Positions 1 through 11,866 are shown, counted from the stretch's first letter. The stretch is DNA of 64,000 nt from Acinetobacter sp. WCHA55 (GCF_002165305.2 NZ_CP032286.1:1-64000), one strand, 5' to 3'. The notes: generated by a model not told the origin, from the sequence alone. Translations and numbers: made by a program.

Positions 1-1380
1 ATGCTTTGGACGGACTGCTTAACTCGCTTGCGACAAGAGCTCTCTGGGAATGTCTTTACAATGTGGATACGCCCTTTAGTTGCAGAAGAGTTACATGACA
101 CACTACGTCTTTATGCTCCGAATCCCTATTGGACACGTTACATTCAAGAACATCACCTAGAACTGATTACAATTTTAGTGGAGCAGCTCTCTGAAGGGCG
201 CGTACGTAAAGTTGAAATTTTGGTTGATTCACGCCCGGGTGCAATTTTATCTGCGAGTGAGCAACCTGCAACGACGACTGCTGCTTTAGAGTCTGCTCCA
301 TCGCCTGTTGTGCGTCCGAAAAAAGAAAAAGAAGAAGCTAATTCTAAAAATAGCCGTAAACGCCAGTTAAATCCTTTATTTTCCTTCTCACTTTTTGTGG
401 AAGGTCGTTCAAACCAAATGGCTGCTGAAACGTGTCGTAAGGTTCTAACTCAGTTAGGTGCTTCTCAGCACAATCCCTTATTTTTATATGGGCCGACTGG
501 ATTGGGTAAAACACACTTAATGCAAGCAGTGGGGAATGCCTTGTTGCAAGCTAAGCCCAATGCACGTGTCATGTATATGACGGCTGAGAGCTTTGTTCAA
601 GATTTTGTTAGTTCTTTACAACAAGGAAAAGTTGAAGAATTTAAGAAAAATTGCCGATCTTTAGATCTATTATTGGTTGATGATATTCATTTACTGGCGG
701 GTAAAGAGGCGAGTTTAGTTGAGTTTTTCTATACTTTTAACGCACTTTTAGATGAATCTAAGCAAATTATTCTGACTTCAGATCGCTATCCAAAAGAATT
801 AACGGAGTTGGATCCACGTTTGGTTTCACGTTTCTCTTGGGGATTGTCGGTTGGGGTTGAGCCGCCAGATATTGAAACCCGTATAGAAATTTTGCTGAAA
901 AAAGCGGAAAGCAATGACGTGGAGTTACCGCGTAACTGCGCGTTATTTATTGCACAACAAGTGGTTGCAAACGTACGTGAATTAGAAGGTGCGCTGAATA
1001 AAGTGGTGGCTATTTCACGTTTTAAGGGGACAGCCATTGATTTGGATGTTGTGCGTGAGTCATTAAAAGACGTCTTGGCCATTCGTGCACGAACCATCAG
1101 CACGGAAAATATTCAACGTGTGGTGAGTGAGTACTTTAGAATCCCACTTAAAGAGTTGGTTGGGCCCAAGCGTACCCGTATTTATGCTCGTCCGCGCCAA
1201 TTGGCAATGGGCTTGGCACGTGAGCTAACGGGAGATAGTTTCCCTGAAATTGGTATGGCCTTTGGCGGTCGAGATCACAGTACCGTCATGCACGCTTGTG
1301 AAAAAGTTTTAAGTCTGCGTGATGAAGATCCGATCTTCAATGAGGACTATAAAAACTTACAACGCTTGCTGCAAAGTTAA
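1..1380 (+). CDS. dnaA: Chromosomal replication initiator protein DnaA
   Basis: This 459-aa AAA+ ATPase binds DnaA boxes at oriC and opens the duplex for DnaB loading. Domain I spans about residues 1-80 and starts MLWTDCLTRL. A charged linker covers about 80-125. The Walker A motif GPTGLGKT is at residues 164-171 and Walker B (LLLVDDIHLL) near 223. The C-terminal helix-turn-helix signature (DHSTVMHACEKV) lies near residue 425. The length is normal for the family. The window starts exactly on the ATG, so the promoter and any oriC upstream of dnaA cannot be seen. dnaN follows after 110 bp, in the classic dnaA-dnaN-recF-gyrB order. Confidence 0.98.
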   Translation: MLWTDCLTRLRQELSGNVFTMWIRPLVAEELHDTLRLYAPNPYWTRYIQEHHLELITILVEQLSEGRVRKVEILVDSRPGAILSASEQPATTTAALESAPSPVVRPKKEKEEANSKNSRKRQLNPLFSFSLFVEGRSNQMAAETCRKVLTQLGASQHNPLFLYGPTGLGKTHLMQAVGNALLQAKPNARVMYMTAESFVQDFVSSLQQGKVEEFKKNCRSLDLLLVDDIHLLAGKEASLVEFFYTFNALLDESKQIILTSDRYPKELTELDPRLVSRFSWGLSVGVEPPDIETRIEILLKKAESNDVELPRNCALFIAQQVVANVRELEGALNKVVAISRFKGTAIDLDVVRESLKDVLAIRARTISTENIQRVVSEYFRIPLKELVGPKRTRIYARPRQLAMGLARELTGDSFPEIGMAFGGRDHSTVMHACEKVLSLRDEDPIFNEDYKNLQRLLQS

Positions 1381-1408
1381 GCGAAATTGCTCAAATTCTA
1401 TTCTTGCA

Positions 1409-1429
1409 ATGCGGCATGTTCTGCCGCAT
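1409..1429 (+). other. Perfect hairpin in the dnaA-dnaN gap
   Basis: The arms ATGCGGCA and TGCCGCAT form a perfect 8-bp stem with a 5-nt loop. No U-tract follows, so it is not an obvious intrinsic terminator. It lies 29 bp after dnaA and could be an mRNA processing or pausing element between the two cistrons. That role is inference. Confidence 0.45.
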
Positions 1430-1490
1430 AGTACACTGCTAAAAACACATTTATTTATTATTTTATCTTCAGTTTTTCGAGGAATGTATC

Positions 1491-2639
1491 GTGCGTTTAA
1501 AAATCGCGAAAGAAAGCTTACTTAATGTTCTATCACATGTCGTAGGAGCGGTTGAACGTCGCCATACTTTAAATATTCTCTCAAATGTTAAAGTACAAGT
1601 AAGCCAAGCATCGTTGACGATCACAGGTTCAGACTTGGAAGTCGAATTGGTTGCAAGTACCCCTCTTGCAGAAGGGGCATGTTTACAAGCGGGTGAAACC
1701 ACTGTTCCTGCACGTAAGTTGATGGATATTTGTAAATCTTTACCGACTGCAGCGCTGATAGATTTACAAATTACTGAAGATCAACGTTGTATTTTAAAGT
1801 CTGGTAATAGTCGTTTTGTGTTAGGTACTTTACCCGCTGAAGATTACCCATTATTGACCACAGAGAACACTCAAGGCACGCAAGTTGCGGTGACACAGCG
1901 TGAATTAAAGCGCCTATTTGAAAAAACTGCATTTGCTATGGCTGTGCAGGATGTACGTTTTTATCTCACGGGAACCTTGCTTGAAATTGATAATAATCAA
2001 CTGCGTGCAGTGACCACAGATGGTCACCGTTTAGCGTTATGTGAAACTGTAGCCAGCTCAAATGCAACTCAACTGATTCAAGCAATTGTCCCACGTAAAG
2101 CAGTGGGTGAATTACAACGTCTATTAAGCATTGAAGATGAACAATTGGCGTTATTGATTGGTCGTGAACTATTGAATGTGACCATTTCTATTGCCAGTCG
2201 TGACAAAGAACAAGGGGATACGACTGTTCGTTTCACCACAAAATTGATTGACGGAAAATTCCCTGATTATCGCCGTGTGATTCCACGTGGTGGTGATAAA
2301 AATGTGTTAATTGCACATGATGTCTTTAAACAATCTTTACAACGTGTTTCGATTTTAAGTAATGAAAAACTACGTGGTGTGTTCTTAAATTTTGCCGCTG
2401 ATACTTTGCAGCTACGTGCCAATAACCCAGAGCAAGACGAGGCCATAGAAGATTTGGCGATTCAATATAATAATGCGCCAATGGAAATGTCTTTCAATGC
2501 TCAATACATCTTGGAAGTCTTAGGTGCATTGGATGGTGATGATGTTTCAATGACGATGACTGAAGCCAATCAATCGGTTCTCGTGCAAGACCCAGCCCAT
2601 CAAGATCAGACCTATGTAGTCATGCCAATGCGTGTTTAA
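1491..2639 (+). CDS. dnaN: DNA polymerase III beta subunit (sliding clamp)
   Basis: This 382-aa ring-forming processivity clamp tethers polymerase III to DNA. The start is GTG (MRLKIAKESLL), preceded by a GAGG-type ribosome binding site (cgagg) about 6 nt upstream. The beginning matches the usual N-terminus of beta clamps. The C-terminus ends TYVVMPMRV, the canonical P-M-R-[VL] tail. Length is typical, with three repeated clamp domains. It sits between dnaA and recF and ends 15 bp before the recF start, so it is very likely co-transcribed with recF. Confidence 0.98.
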   Translation: MRLKIAKESLLNVLSHVVGAVERRHTLNILSNVKVQVSQASLTITGSDLEVELVASTPLAEGACLQAGETTVPARKLMDICKSLPTAALIDLQITEDQRCILKSGNSRFVLGTLPAEDYPLLTTENTQGTQVAVTQRELKRLFEKTAFAMAVQDVRFYLTGTLLEIDNNQLRAVTTDGHRLALCETVASSNATQLIQAIVPRKAVGELQRLLSIEDEQLALLIGRELLNVTISIASRDKEQGDTTVRFTTKLIDGKFPDYRRVIPRGGDKNVLIAHDVFKQSLQRVSILSNEKLRGVFLNFAADTLQLRANNPEQDEAIEDLAIQYNNAPMEMSFNAQYILEVLGALDGDDVSMTMTEANQSVLVQDPAHQDQTYVVMPMRV

Positions 2640-2654
2640 GCTCTAGGTTCAGGC

Positions 2655-3737
2655 ATGCAAATCACGCGTTTAAACATCGAACGTGTTCGAAATCTCAGAA
2701 CGGTTGCTCTCCATGGATTGCAACCGTTTAATGTTTTTTATGGACAAAATGGTTCAGGTAAAACCTCTATTTTAGAAGCAATCCATCTGCTGGCGACAGG
2801 GCGTTCCTTTCGTACACATATTCCGAAACACTATATTCAAACTGATACCCAAGACGCGATTGTGTTTGCCCAATCCAGTTCTGAAAAAATTGGGATGCAA
2901 AAGCTGTTGTCTGGTGAACAGCTCATCAAGGTTAATGGCGACAACATTGCCACCCAAGGGCAGTTAGCTAAAATTCTTCCTTTGCAACTGATTGATCCGC
3001 AAAGTACCGATATTATTGACCATGGGGCTAAGCCCAGACGGCAGTTGTTAGATTGGCTGATGTTCCACGTGGAACCTGAGTTTTATCATGCGTGGCAGTA
3101 TTATTCACGGGCATTAAAACAGCGTAATAGTTTACTGAAAACAAGACGGAATCTAAGTCTGACAGATTTGGAGCCGTGGAACAAAATGCTCAGTGATTAT
3201 GGAGAAATGCTGCACTCACAGCGTGTTAGTATTGTCGAGCAGTGGACGGGATTTTTTGAGCAAGATTTAAAACACTTGCTACCAGATCTCGAGGTTCAGT
3301 TAGAATATAGCCCTGGTTTTCATACCGAGTTAGGGCTGCTGTATGACCTGCAAAGTCACCATCAAAAAGACCTTGAACGGCGCTATACCGAGTATGGTCC
3401 ACACAAGGCAGATTTGCGTTTAAAAACAAGCCTTGGCGATGCTGATATTGTACTGTCACGTGGACAAAAAAAGCTGTTAATCATAGCCTTAAAACTGTCA
3501 CAGATTGCAATGCTACATGCTTGTAATAAGGAAACTGTGGTATTATTAGATGATCTGACAGCAGAATTAGATTTAACAGCACAACAACGTTTAATTGAGC
3601 GATTGAGCCAACTAGGTAGTCAAGTTTTTATTACCACTTTAGAGTATGAATCAGTCAAAAATCACTTACATGATTTATCTATTTCTTATCAATTATTCTG
3701 TGTTGAAAACGGTCAAGTTCAAGTTGTCGCACAATGA
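2655..3737 (+). CDS. recF: DNA replication and repair protein RecF
   Basis: This 360-aa SMC-like ATPase loads RecA at single-strand gaps together with RecO and RecR. The Walker A motif GQNGSGKT is at about residues 31-38. The ABC signature LSRGQKKLL lies near 266 and Walker B ([12 protein letters not shown]) near 295. It starts 15 bp after dnaN and ends 52 bp before gyrB, consistent with one transcript. A parS-like 16-mer (3061-3076) is embedded in the coding sequence and encodes residues FHVEP without disturbing the frame. Confidence 0.97.
   Translation: MQITRLNIERVRNLRTVALHGLQPFNVFYGQNGSGKTSILEAIHLLATGRSFRTHIPKHYIQTDTQDAIVFAQSSSEKIGMQKLLSGEQLIKVNGDNIATQGQLAKILPLQLIDPQSTDIIDHGAKPRRQLLDWLMFHVEPEFYHAWQYYSRALKQRNSLLKTRRNLSLTDLEPWNKMLSDYGEMLHSQRVSIVEQWTGFFEQDLKHLLPDLEVQLEYSPGFHTELGLLYDLQSHHQKDLERRYTEYGPHKADLRLKTSLGDADIVLSRGQKKLLIIALKLSQIAMLHACNKETVVLLDDLTAELDLTAQQRLIERLSQLGSQVFITTLEYESVKNHLHDLSISYQLFCVENGQVQVVAQ
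3061..3076. other. parS-like centromere site inside recF
   Basis: TGTTCCACGTGGAACC is a near-perfect palindrome around CACGTG. It matches the chromosomal ParB-binding consensus TGTTNCACGTGAAACA closely and is, from memory, identical to a well-known Pseudomonas parS variant. Its place about 3 kb from dnaA fits, since parS sites cluster near the origin. ParB binding is inferred; parAB are not in this window. Confidence 0.75.
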
Positions 3738-3780
3738 TTTTAGATTTTACCCATCACGGGATAGACCTATTTTTCGCTAG

Positions 3781-6261
<2,481 letters not shown>

Positions 6262-6281
6262 ACGCATTACAAAATACATAG

Positions 6282-6311
6282 AAAAAAGCACTCGTTAGAG
6301 TGCTTTTTTTT
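6282..6311 (+). terminator. Intrinsic terminator after gyrB
   Basis: The stem GCACTC/GAGTGC has a 4-nt loop (GTTA), flanked by an A-run and followed by eight T residues. It lies 20 bp after the gyrB stop and ends the dnaA-gyrB gene block. The A/T flanks make it potentially bidirectional. Confidence 0.9.
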
Positions 6312-6431
6312 ACAGCATTTTTATGCTTTTGAATAAAATATAAGCAATGTACAATGTTATTAAACTGACTTATAGCGATGTCATGATGTAAGTATCAAGT
6401 CTTTTTGCACAGTGCAAAATGTGAGGTCATT

Positions 6432-6800
6432 ATGATGGATAACCAACTAGAACAAGTACGCGACATTTGGGTGAATGCATTTTTCACCGGTAATTATGAA
6501 GTTTTAGCTCAATATGAAGATGAGCATTTTAAAGTGGTCTATGAACAAGCTGATCGTGTAGAAAGCAACTATACACGCTATGAAAAGATCGCACATGCGG
6601 TGAAAAATGGGGTTTGGAAACCTCAAAAACCTGATGTCGAATTTGAAGAATTTGAGTTTAACCGAGACCAAACACGCTGTCAGGTTTTGATTGGTTTGGT
6701 TGAAAATCGCCAACAAATCCAAGAAACATGGATCTTTGATCGGGGCTGGAAAATACAAGAATTACGTTTTTTAAAGGCGAAAAGAGCCGTTTTAAATTAA
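6432..6800 (+). CDS. Small NTF2-like (SnoaL/DUF4440-type) hypothetical protein
   Basis: This predicted cytoplasmic protein has 122 aa, no signal peptide and no membrane segment. The sequence has the alternating aromatic and charged pattern of small NTF2-fold proteins: helical N-terminus (VRDIWVNAFFTGNYEVL), then strands ending TWIFDRGWKIQELRFL. I see no catalytic residues to assign a reaction. The start at 6432 is chosen because GAGG lies 5 nt upstream; the frame remains open back to 6405, but with no ribosome binding site there. It stands alone after the gyrB terminator. The NTF2 assignment is by pattern only. Confidence 0.7.
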   Translation: MMDNQLEQVRDIWVNAFFTGNYEVLAQYEDEHFKVVYEQADRVESNYTRYEKIAHAVKNGVWKPQKPDVEFEEFEFNRDQTRCQVLIGLVENRQQIQETWIFDRGWKIQELRFLKAKRAVLN

Positions 6801-6863
6801 AGAAAAACGGCTAAAAAGGGTTAACTTTAGCTAAAATAATCGAATAAATAAGCATCACCAAGC

Positions 6864-6872
6864 TGTGGATAA
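6864..6872 (-). promoter_or_regulatory. Perfect DnaA box (minus orientation)
   Basis: TGTGGATAA is the exact reverse complement of the strong consensus TTATCCACA. It faces a second perfect box 43 bp downstream. Confidence 0.7.
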
Positions 6873-6915
6873 AATATAAATACGCTTTATATTAGGTGTC
6901 AAAATACGTATAATT

Positions 6916-6924
6916 TTATCCACA
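6916..6924 (+). promoter_or_regulatory. Perfect DnaA box (plus orientation)
   Basis: TTATCCACA is the exact consensus. Together with the inverted box at 6864-6872 it makes a head-to-head pair with centres 52 bp apart, about five helical turns. Confidence 0.7.
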
Positions 6925-7345
6925 ATGGATGTGGTCTGAAGAATCTAAATTTAAAAGTTGTGGTATTTTTTGAATTTAAAACTGCTTTCCTGTTTACCTT
7001 GTCCTTTTAAATTCAAAACAAACTGTTTTTGAATAATTTGAAATGTTGTTGTTTAGTGGCCGAGATGTTTTGCTACAGAAAATTGTGCTTTGGACACGCA
7101 TAATTAAGTTTATTTGAGTTTACATGATTGAATATTCTATTAATTTAGCAGAACTAAATAATCGAAAAATCACTTTTTAAGAATATCTAAATAATAGTTA
7201 TTATTTTTTATAAGTATATGTTTTATTTAAAAAAAATATAATTTTCTTGATGGAAAACTGGATTGATTTTTATATCAAAGAGGTCCGTTTGGAGAGTGTT
7301 TGAAAAACATTCAGCCAAAGTCCGCCGATAAAAATGAAAAAGCAT

Positions 7346-7376
7346 AAAAAAACCCGCGATGCTTGTGCATCACGGG
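7346..7376 (-). terminator. Intrinsic terminator of yheS
   Basis: Read on the minus strand, a GC-rich stem (CCCGTGATG against CATCGCGGG, one mismatch) is followed by seven T residues. It lies 28 bp beyond the yheS stop. Confidence 0.88.
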
Positions 7377-7404
7377 CAGTGGTAGCTGTGTTAGATAGAA
7401 TGTT

Positions 7405-9342
7405 TTAGTCTTCGAATGAACTTTCGAGCTCTTCAAGTTCCATCATCAGCTCTAGCATTTGTTCTTCGGCTTCACTGATTTGGTTTTTAAGTTCGGTTTG
7501 CTCATTCATCAGTTTCATGAGTTCATCTTTGCGTGCAACGTCATATAGGCCAGAATCACCGAGTAAGCTTTCGATTTCGACTAAACGTGGCTGGTGTTTT
7601 GCCAGCAGGCTTTCACATTTTTCGATATTTTTACGAATCGGGCGTGTTTGTTCACGGCGCTGTGCAGCCAATTTACGCTGTGCTTCTTTATCAACTTTAG
7701 ACACGATAGTTTTTTGCGTGCTGACTTTAGATATGATCGGTGCCACGATTCCACCTTGTTTAATCATCTCTAAGCGCGCTTGCCGTAACCAGTTGGCATA
7801 ATCGTGTAGATCACCTTCAAATTCTGTCGATTTTCCAGCATGGACTAAAATGAGGTCATCACATACGCTGGCAATTAGTTGGCGTTCGTGTGAAACCAAG
7901 ACCACAGCACCTTCATAGTCTTGTAAAGCCATGGTCAGTGCATGGCGCATATCTAGGTCTAAATGGTTGGTCGGTTCATCTAGAATCAATACATTAGGAC
8001 GTAACCACACGATTAAAGCCAGTGCTAAACGTGCACGTTCACCACCAGAGAAGCTCTCGCATGGGGTATCCATCCGTTCGCCACTAAAGCCGAAACTGCC
8101 TAAAAAGGCACGTAAGGTCGCTTCACTAATTTTTTTATCTGCAATTCGTGCCAATTGCAGCATTGGGCTAGCCGACTCATCCAGTGAATCCATTTGATGC
8201 TGTGCAAAATAGCCAATATTCAGCAGTTCTGAGGCTTTGCGTTGTCCTGCCAATAAAGGTAAATCGCCGACCAAGGATTTGATTAAAGTTGATTTACCTG
8301 CACCATTCATCCCCAATAAGCCAATTCGGCTCGTCGGGGTGATTTGTAGGTTGATATTGGTGGCAATCAGTTTGTCGCCATAACCAATATCAGCCTGCTC
8401 TAAAGTGAGCAGTGGTGAACTCATTTTAGTGGGTTCACGGAAGCTAAAGGTAAACGGAGTATCGACATGTGCAGGGGCAAGCAGTTGCATCCGTTCCAGT
8501 TGTTTAATTCGGCTTTGTGCCTGACGTGCTTTAGTGGCTTGGGCTTTAAAGCGGTCAATATATTTTTGAATATGCGCCCGTGTTTCGAGCTGCTTTTCAT
8601 AGGCTTGTTGTTGTTGTGCCAAACGTTCTGCACGCGTGGTTTCAAAGGTAGAATAGTTGCCGCTATAGAGGGTAAGTTCTTGATTTTCTATATGCAAAAT
8701 ACGGTTGGTAATGGCATCTAAGAAATCGCGGTCATGCGAAATTAAAATCAGGGTACCCGTATAGGCATTTAACCAATCTTCTAACCATAAAATAGCATCG
8801 AGATCTAAGTGGTTGGTTGGTTCATCGAGTAATAATAAATCCGAACGGCTCATCAGGGTTCGTGCTAAGTTTAAACGCATTCGCCATCCACCTGAGAAAC
8901 TCGAAACCAAGAGTTGGTTTTGATGTTCCATAAAACCTAGACCCGCCATAAGTTGAGCGGCTTTAGCAGGTGCCGAATAACCGTTAATTTCGTCGAATCG
9001 GCCGTGTAAATCAGCCAGTTCAGTGTCAGTTAACTGTTCAGGATGGTTGAGCTGTTGTTGAATGTTCCAATATTCTTCATCACCAGTCAGGACGAAATCA
9101 ATCGCGGCCATATCTAAGGCTTTTACTTCCTGCGCCATGTGCGCCACTGTCCATACGGCAGGGCGACTCAGAGTGCCATCATCAGGAACGATTGAGCCTA
9201 AGAGCGCAGCAAACAGGGTTGATTTTCCAGCACCGTTGACACCGGTAAGACCAACTTTCCAACCCGGATGGATTTGCATGGAGGCTTTTTGAAATAACAC
9301 TCGTCCACCACGGCGCAATGAAACTTGATCAAGCTGAATCAT
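7405..9342 (-). CDS. yheS: ABC-F family ATPase, YheS type
   Basis: This 645-aa cytoplasmic protein has two tandem ABC ATPase domains and no membrane segments, the ABC-F arrangement. The first Walker A (GVNGAGKS) is at residues 34-41 and the second (GMNGAGKST) near 343. The signatures are SGGWRMRLNLA and SGGERARLALA. A charged inter-domain linker contains the YIDRFKAQATKARQAQSRIK region typical of ribosome-binding ABC-F factors, and the C-terminus is a glutamate-rich coiled coil. The order and sequence of motifs match E. coli YheS better than Uup or EttA. ABC-F proteins act on ribosomes with trapped or slow peptidyl-tRNA; the exact role of YheS here is inferred from the family. It is monocistronic. 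Confidence 0.93.
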   Translation of the reverse strand: MIQLDQVSLRRGGRVLFQKASMQIHPGWKVGLTGVNGAGKSTLFAALLGSIVPDDGTLSRPAVWTVAHMAQEVKALDMAAIDFVLTGDEEYWNIQQQLNHPEQLTDTELADLHGRFDEINGYSAPAKAAQLMAGLGFMEHQNQLLVSSFSGGWRMRLNLARTLMSRSDLLLLDEPTNHLDLDAILWLEDWLNAYTGTLILISHDRDFLDAITNRILHIENQELTLYSGNYSTFETTRAERLAQQQQAYEKQLETRAHIQKYIDRFKAQATKARQAQSRIKQLERMQLLAPAHVDTPFTFSFREPTKMSSPLLTLEQADIGYGDKLIATNINLQITPTSRIGLLGMNGAGKSTLIKSLVGDLPLLAGQRKASELLNIGYFAQHQMDSLDESASPMLQLARIADKKISEATLRAFLGSFGFSGERMDTPCESFSGGERARLALALIVWLRPNVLILDEPTNHLDLDMRHALTMALQDYEGAVVLVSHERQLIASVCDDLILVHAGKSTEFEGDLHDYANWLRQARLEMIKQGGIVAPIISKVSTQKTIVSKVDKEAQRKLAAQRREQTRPIRKNIEKCESLLAKHQPRLVEIESLLGDSGLYDVARKDELMKLMNEQTELKNQISEAEEQMLELMMELEELESSFED

Positions 9343-9468
9343 GGAACTATCAAATATCAGAAAAAGGTGCGCCTATTCTAATGGAAGCGTCAGCAAAAGA
9401 CTAAACATTCAAAATTTATCTGAACTGAAATCTCTCAGCGTTTCTTTATAACGGGAGGATGAAACCAT

Positions 9469-9511
9469 TTGACCTTTGGTCGGAAAGCTAAAAATTGACC
9501 TTTTTTGACCT
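9469..9511 (+). promoter_or_regulatory. Three direct TTGACCT repeats upstream of the first adeT-like gene
   Basis: TTGACCT occurs at 9469-9475, 9495-9501 and 9505-9511. The last two are spaced exactly 10 bp, one helical turn; the first overlaps the small inverted repeat GACC-TTT-GGTC. They lie 60-105 bp before the adeT-like start, where an activator or a -35 element would bind. No clear -10 hexamer is visible at standard spacing. Confidence 0.4.
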
Positions 9512-9573
9512 ATATTGAGGAATAGTACGCAGATATATTTTCCCAGTAAAACAAAAAATATGAAGGGATAATA

Positions 9574-10584
9574 ATGAAAAGAAAAGGATTTTTTATTTTA
9601 TCGACGCTCGCACTGTGTGCTTTCTCCAATATGGTGCAAGCGAAGCAGCAGGTGTGTGTCTTTGATTTACTGGGTAAAGCAGGGGAGTCTTATAAATTTT
9701 TAGAAGAATGGGCTTTGGTCAGTAAAAAATGGGGCGCACAGGTACAGTTGATTTCGTTTCAGGATGAAGACTTGGCCGATAAAGCCTTTCAAAATGATAA
9801 ATGCGATGCGGTGTATATGACCTCAATGCGCGCGCGCACCTATAACAAGTTCGCAGGTTCGATTGATGCTTTAGGCGGAGTGCCAAGCAATAAAATTGCA
9901 CAAAAGGCGGTGGAATATGTGTTGGATCCTAGAAATACCAAGCGCATGACCACTACATTACAAGGTGCAAACTATGAAGTGGCAGGTATTGGCTTGATTG
10001 GTTCAGCCTATATTTTTGTCAAAGACCGAACTCTAAATACCATCGAAAAAGCACAAGGTAAAAAATTTGCCATTTTGCATTATGACCGGGCACAACGGGT
10101 GATGGTGGAGCGAGTGGGCGCTGTACCTGTAATGTCAGATATTTCCAATTTTATAAAAAAATTTAATACAGGCGAAGTCGATGTGGTTGCGGCACCTGCT
10201 TATGCGTATAAGCCTTTAGAAATTGAAAAGGGTCTAGGCTCTAAAGGTGCTATGCTTAACTTTCCTGTGGTTAATGTCACTGCAGATTTAATTGTAAGAC
10301 CTGAGCGTTTTCCTGCCCAATTTGGCGAGCAATCGCGGCAATGGTTTTTACAAAAGATTCCGCAATCCTTTGCTATGGTGCAGCGACTAGAAGCAGCCAT
10401 TCCAAACAAAATCAAAATGCAACTCAGCAAGGAAGACAAAGAAAAGTATCAGCGCTTGCTACGGGAAGGACGCATTGATTTAACCAAACAAGGAGTCTAT
10501 GACCCAGGCATGATGCGTGTGCTGAAAAAAGCCCGTTGTACGGTTGAACGTACCAACTTTGAATGTTCATTGGGTGGTGAATAA
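9574..10584 (+). CDS. AdeT-like putative periplasmic solute-binding protein, copy 1
   Basis: This 336-aa exported protein has a Sec signal peptide (hydrophobic core to about residue 23, cleavage near VQA-K). The mature part opens with CVFDLLGKAGESY, the hallmark of the AdeT1/AdeT2 family of Acinetobacter (Pfam family for putative solute-binding proteins). AdeT proteins were once reported as RND efflux parts, but they have no transmembrane helices and look like periplasmic binding proteins. Conserved cysteines at the mature N-terminus, in DKCD and in the C-terminal RC...FEC suggest disulfides. It is the first of three tandem paralogues. The ligand is unknown. The ribosome binding site is AAGGGAT before the ATG. 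Confidence 0.85.
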   Translation: MKRKGFFILSTLALCAFSNMVQAKQQVCVFDLLGKAGESYKFLEEWALVSKKWGAQVQLISFQDEDLADKAFQNDKCDAVYMTSMRARTYNKFAGSIDALGGVPSNKIAQKAVEYVLDPRNTKRMTTTLQGANYEVAGIGLIGSAYIFVKDRTLNTIEKAQGKKFAILHYDRAQRVMVERVGAVPVMSDISNFIKKFNTGEVDVVAAPAYAYKPLEIEKGLGSKGAMLNFPVVNVTADLIVRPERFPAQFGEQSRQWFLQKIPQSFAMVQRLEAAIPNKIKMQLSKEDKEKYQRLLREGRIDLTKQGVYDPGMMRVLKKARCTVERTNFECSLGGE

Positions 10585-10839
10585 GGTGAAAAGCTGTATT
10601 TCTTTGTAATATTAAGCATTATTCATGTAAAGCGGATGATACTGGTTTTTTATTCTAAAATGATGAATTTAAATTGGTTTTATAAATCATCTGAAAATAA
10701 GAGATTGAGAAAAGCAAAAAAATTTGCCCAATTGACAGTTATTTTTGAGTAAATGCTCTATTTTTTTAATTTTAACTTGCTTAATATTTTGCATGTGTAT
10801 GGACACCTGTCAAACAACAAAACGAACAAGGACATAACA

Positions 10840-11850
10840 ATGAAAAAACTAACACTCGCACTCGCTGCTTTTTCTGCTTTTGGTGTGGCGTCGACGGCAC
10901 AAGCGGCTAAAGTGGACATCTGTGTATTTGACTTGCTTGGCAAATCAGGTGAGTCCTATCAAATGGCGCAAGAATGGGCTCTAGCTGCAAAAGGCTGGGG
11001 GGCTGAAATTAATTTAATCCCTCGTCAAGATGAAGCCGTTGCAGACAACGATTTTAAAGCAGGTAAGTGTGATGGCGTGTTTATGACCGCTATGCGTGCA
11101 CGGCAGTACAATAAATTTGTCGGTTCTATTGATGCATTGGGCGGTGCTCCAAGCAATGCCATTGCACAACGTGCGATTACTTTTGCATTGGATCAGCGTA
11201 ATGCGACAAAAATGGTGACCAATCTTGGAGGTAAAAAATACGAAGTGGCTGGGATTGCACCTTTAGGTTCGGCTTTTATTTTTGTACGAGATAAAAGCAT
11301 TAATTCCATTGAAAAAGCGGCGGGCAAAAAGTTTGCGGTTTTGGGCTATGACGATGCGCAAAAAATCATGGTACAACGCGTCGGTGCTCAAGCAGTGATT
11401 TCCGATGTATCTAACTTTGTGGCGAAGTTTAATAATGGTCAAGTCGATATGGTCGGCGCACCTGCTTATGCTTATAAACCCCTAGAAATTTATAAAGGTT
11501 TAGGCACAAATGGTGCCATGTTTAACTTCCCTGTATTACAAGTGACTGCTGACTTTGTGATTCGCCCTGATCAATTTCCCGCAGGCTTTGGGCAAAAATC
11601 GCGAGATTGGTTTGTGAAAAACCTACCGAAAAGCATCGCGATGATAGGCCGTTTAGAAGCAGGCATTCCTGCAAAATACAAAATGAATCTCAGTGCAGAA
11701 GACAAAACCAAATATCAAAAAATGTTGCGTGATGGTCGGATGGATATGACCAAACGAGGCATTTATGATCCAGCAATGATGTCGGTCTTGAAGAAAGCCC
11801 GTTGCTCGGTGGATAAAGCCAATTTTGAATGCTCACTGGGCGGTGAGTAA
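10840..11850 (+). CDS. AdeT-like putative periplasmic solute-binding protein, copy 2
   Basis: This is a 336-aa paralogue of the preceding gene, with the same length and colinear blocks (CVFDLLGKSGESYQ, MRARQYNKF, GSIDALGG, AYAYKPLEI, FECSLGGE end). The start at 10840 (MKKLTLALAAFSAFG) gives a classic signal peptide cleaved near AQA-A and follows the ribosome binding site AAGGAC. The frame is open further upstream to 10753 without a binding site, so that extension is rejected. The 255-bp gap from copy 1 suggests its own promoter (a TTGACA at 10732 is a possible -35). A terminator follows directly. Confidence 0.87.
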   Translation: MKKLTLALAAFSAFGVASTAQAAKVDICVFDLLGKSGESYQMAQEWALAAKGWGAEINLIPRQDEAVADNDFKAGKCDGVFMTAMRARQYNKFVGSIDALGGAPSNAIAQRAITFALDQRNATKMVTNLGGKKYEVAGIAPLGSAFIFVRDKSINSIEKAAGKKFAVLGYDDAQKIMVQRVGAQAVISDVSNFVAKFNNGQVDMVGAPAYAYKPLEIYKGLGTNGAMFNFPVLQVTADFVIRPDQFPAGFGQKSRDWFVKNLPKSIAMIGRLEAGIPAKYKMNLSAEDKTKYQKMLRDGRMDMTKRGIYDPAMMSVLKKARCSVDKANFECSLGGE

Positions 11851-11866
11851 TTTACTGAGTGTAATT

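Larger units (their letters stand above)
6801..7345. other. AT-rich gene-free region with paired DnaA boxes
   Basis: About 545 bp with no credible coding sequence, very AT-rich, lying between the NTF2-like gene and convergent yheS. It contains two perfect 9-mer DnaA boxes in opposite orientation (listed separately) and long A/T runs at 7180-7250. An imperfect hairpin, AGCCGTTTT/AAAACGGCT, at 6785-6812 lacks a T-tract. The features resemble an origin or DnaA-titration element, but oriC in relatives is usually placed next to dnaA, upstream of it. Confidence 0.6.
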
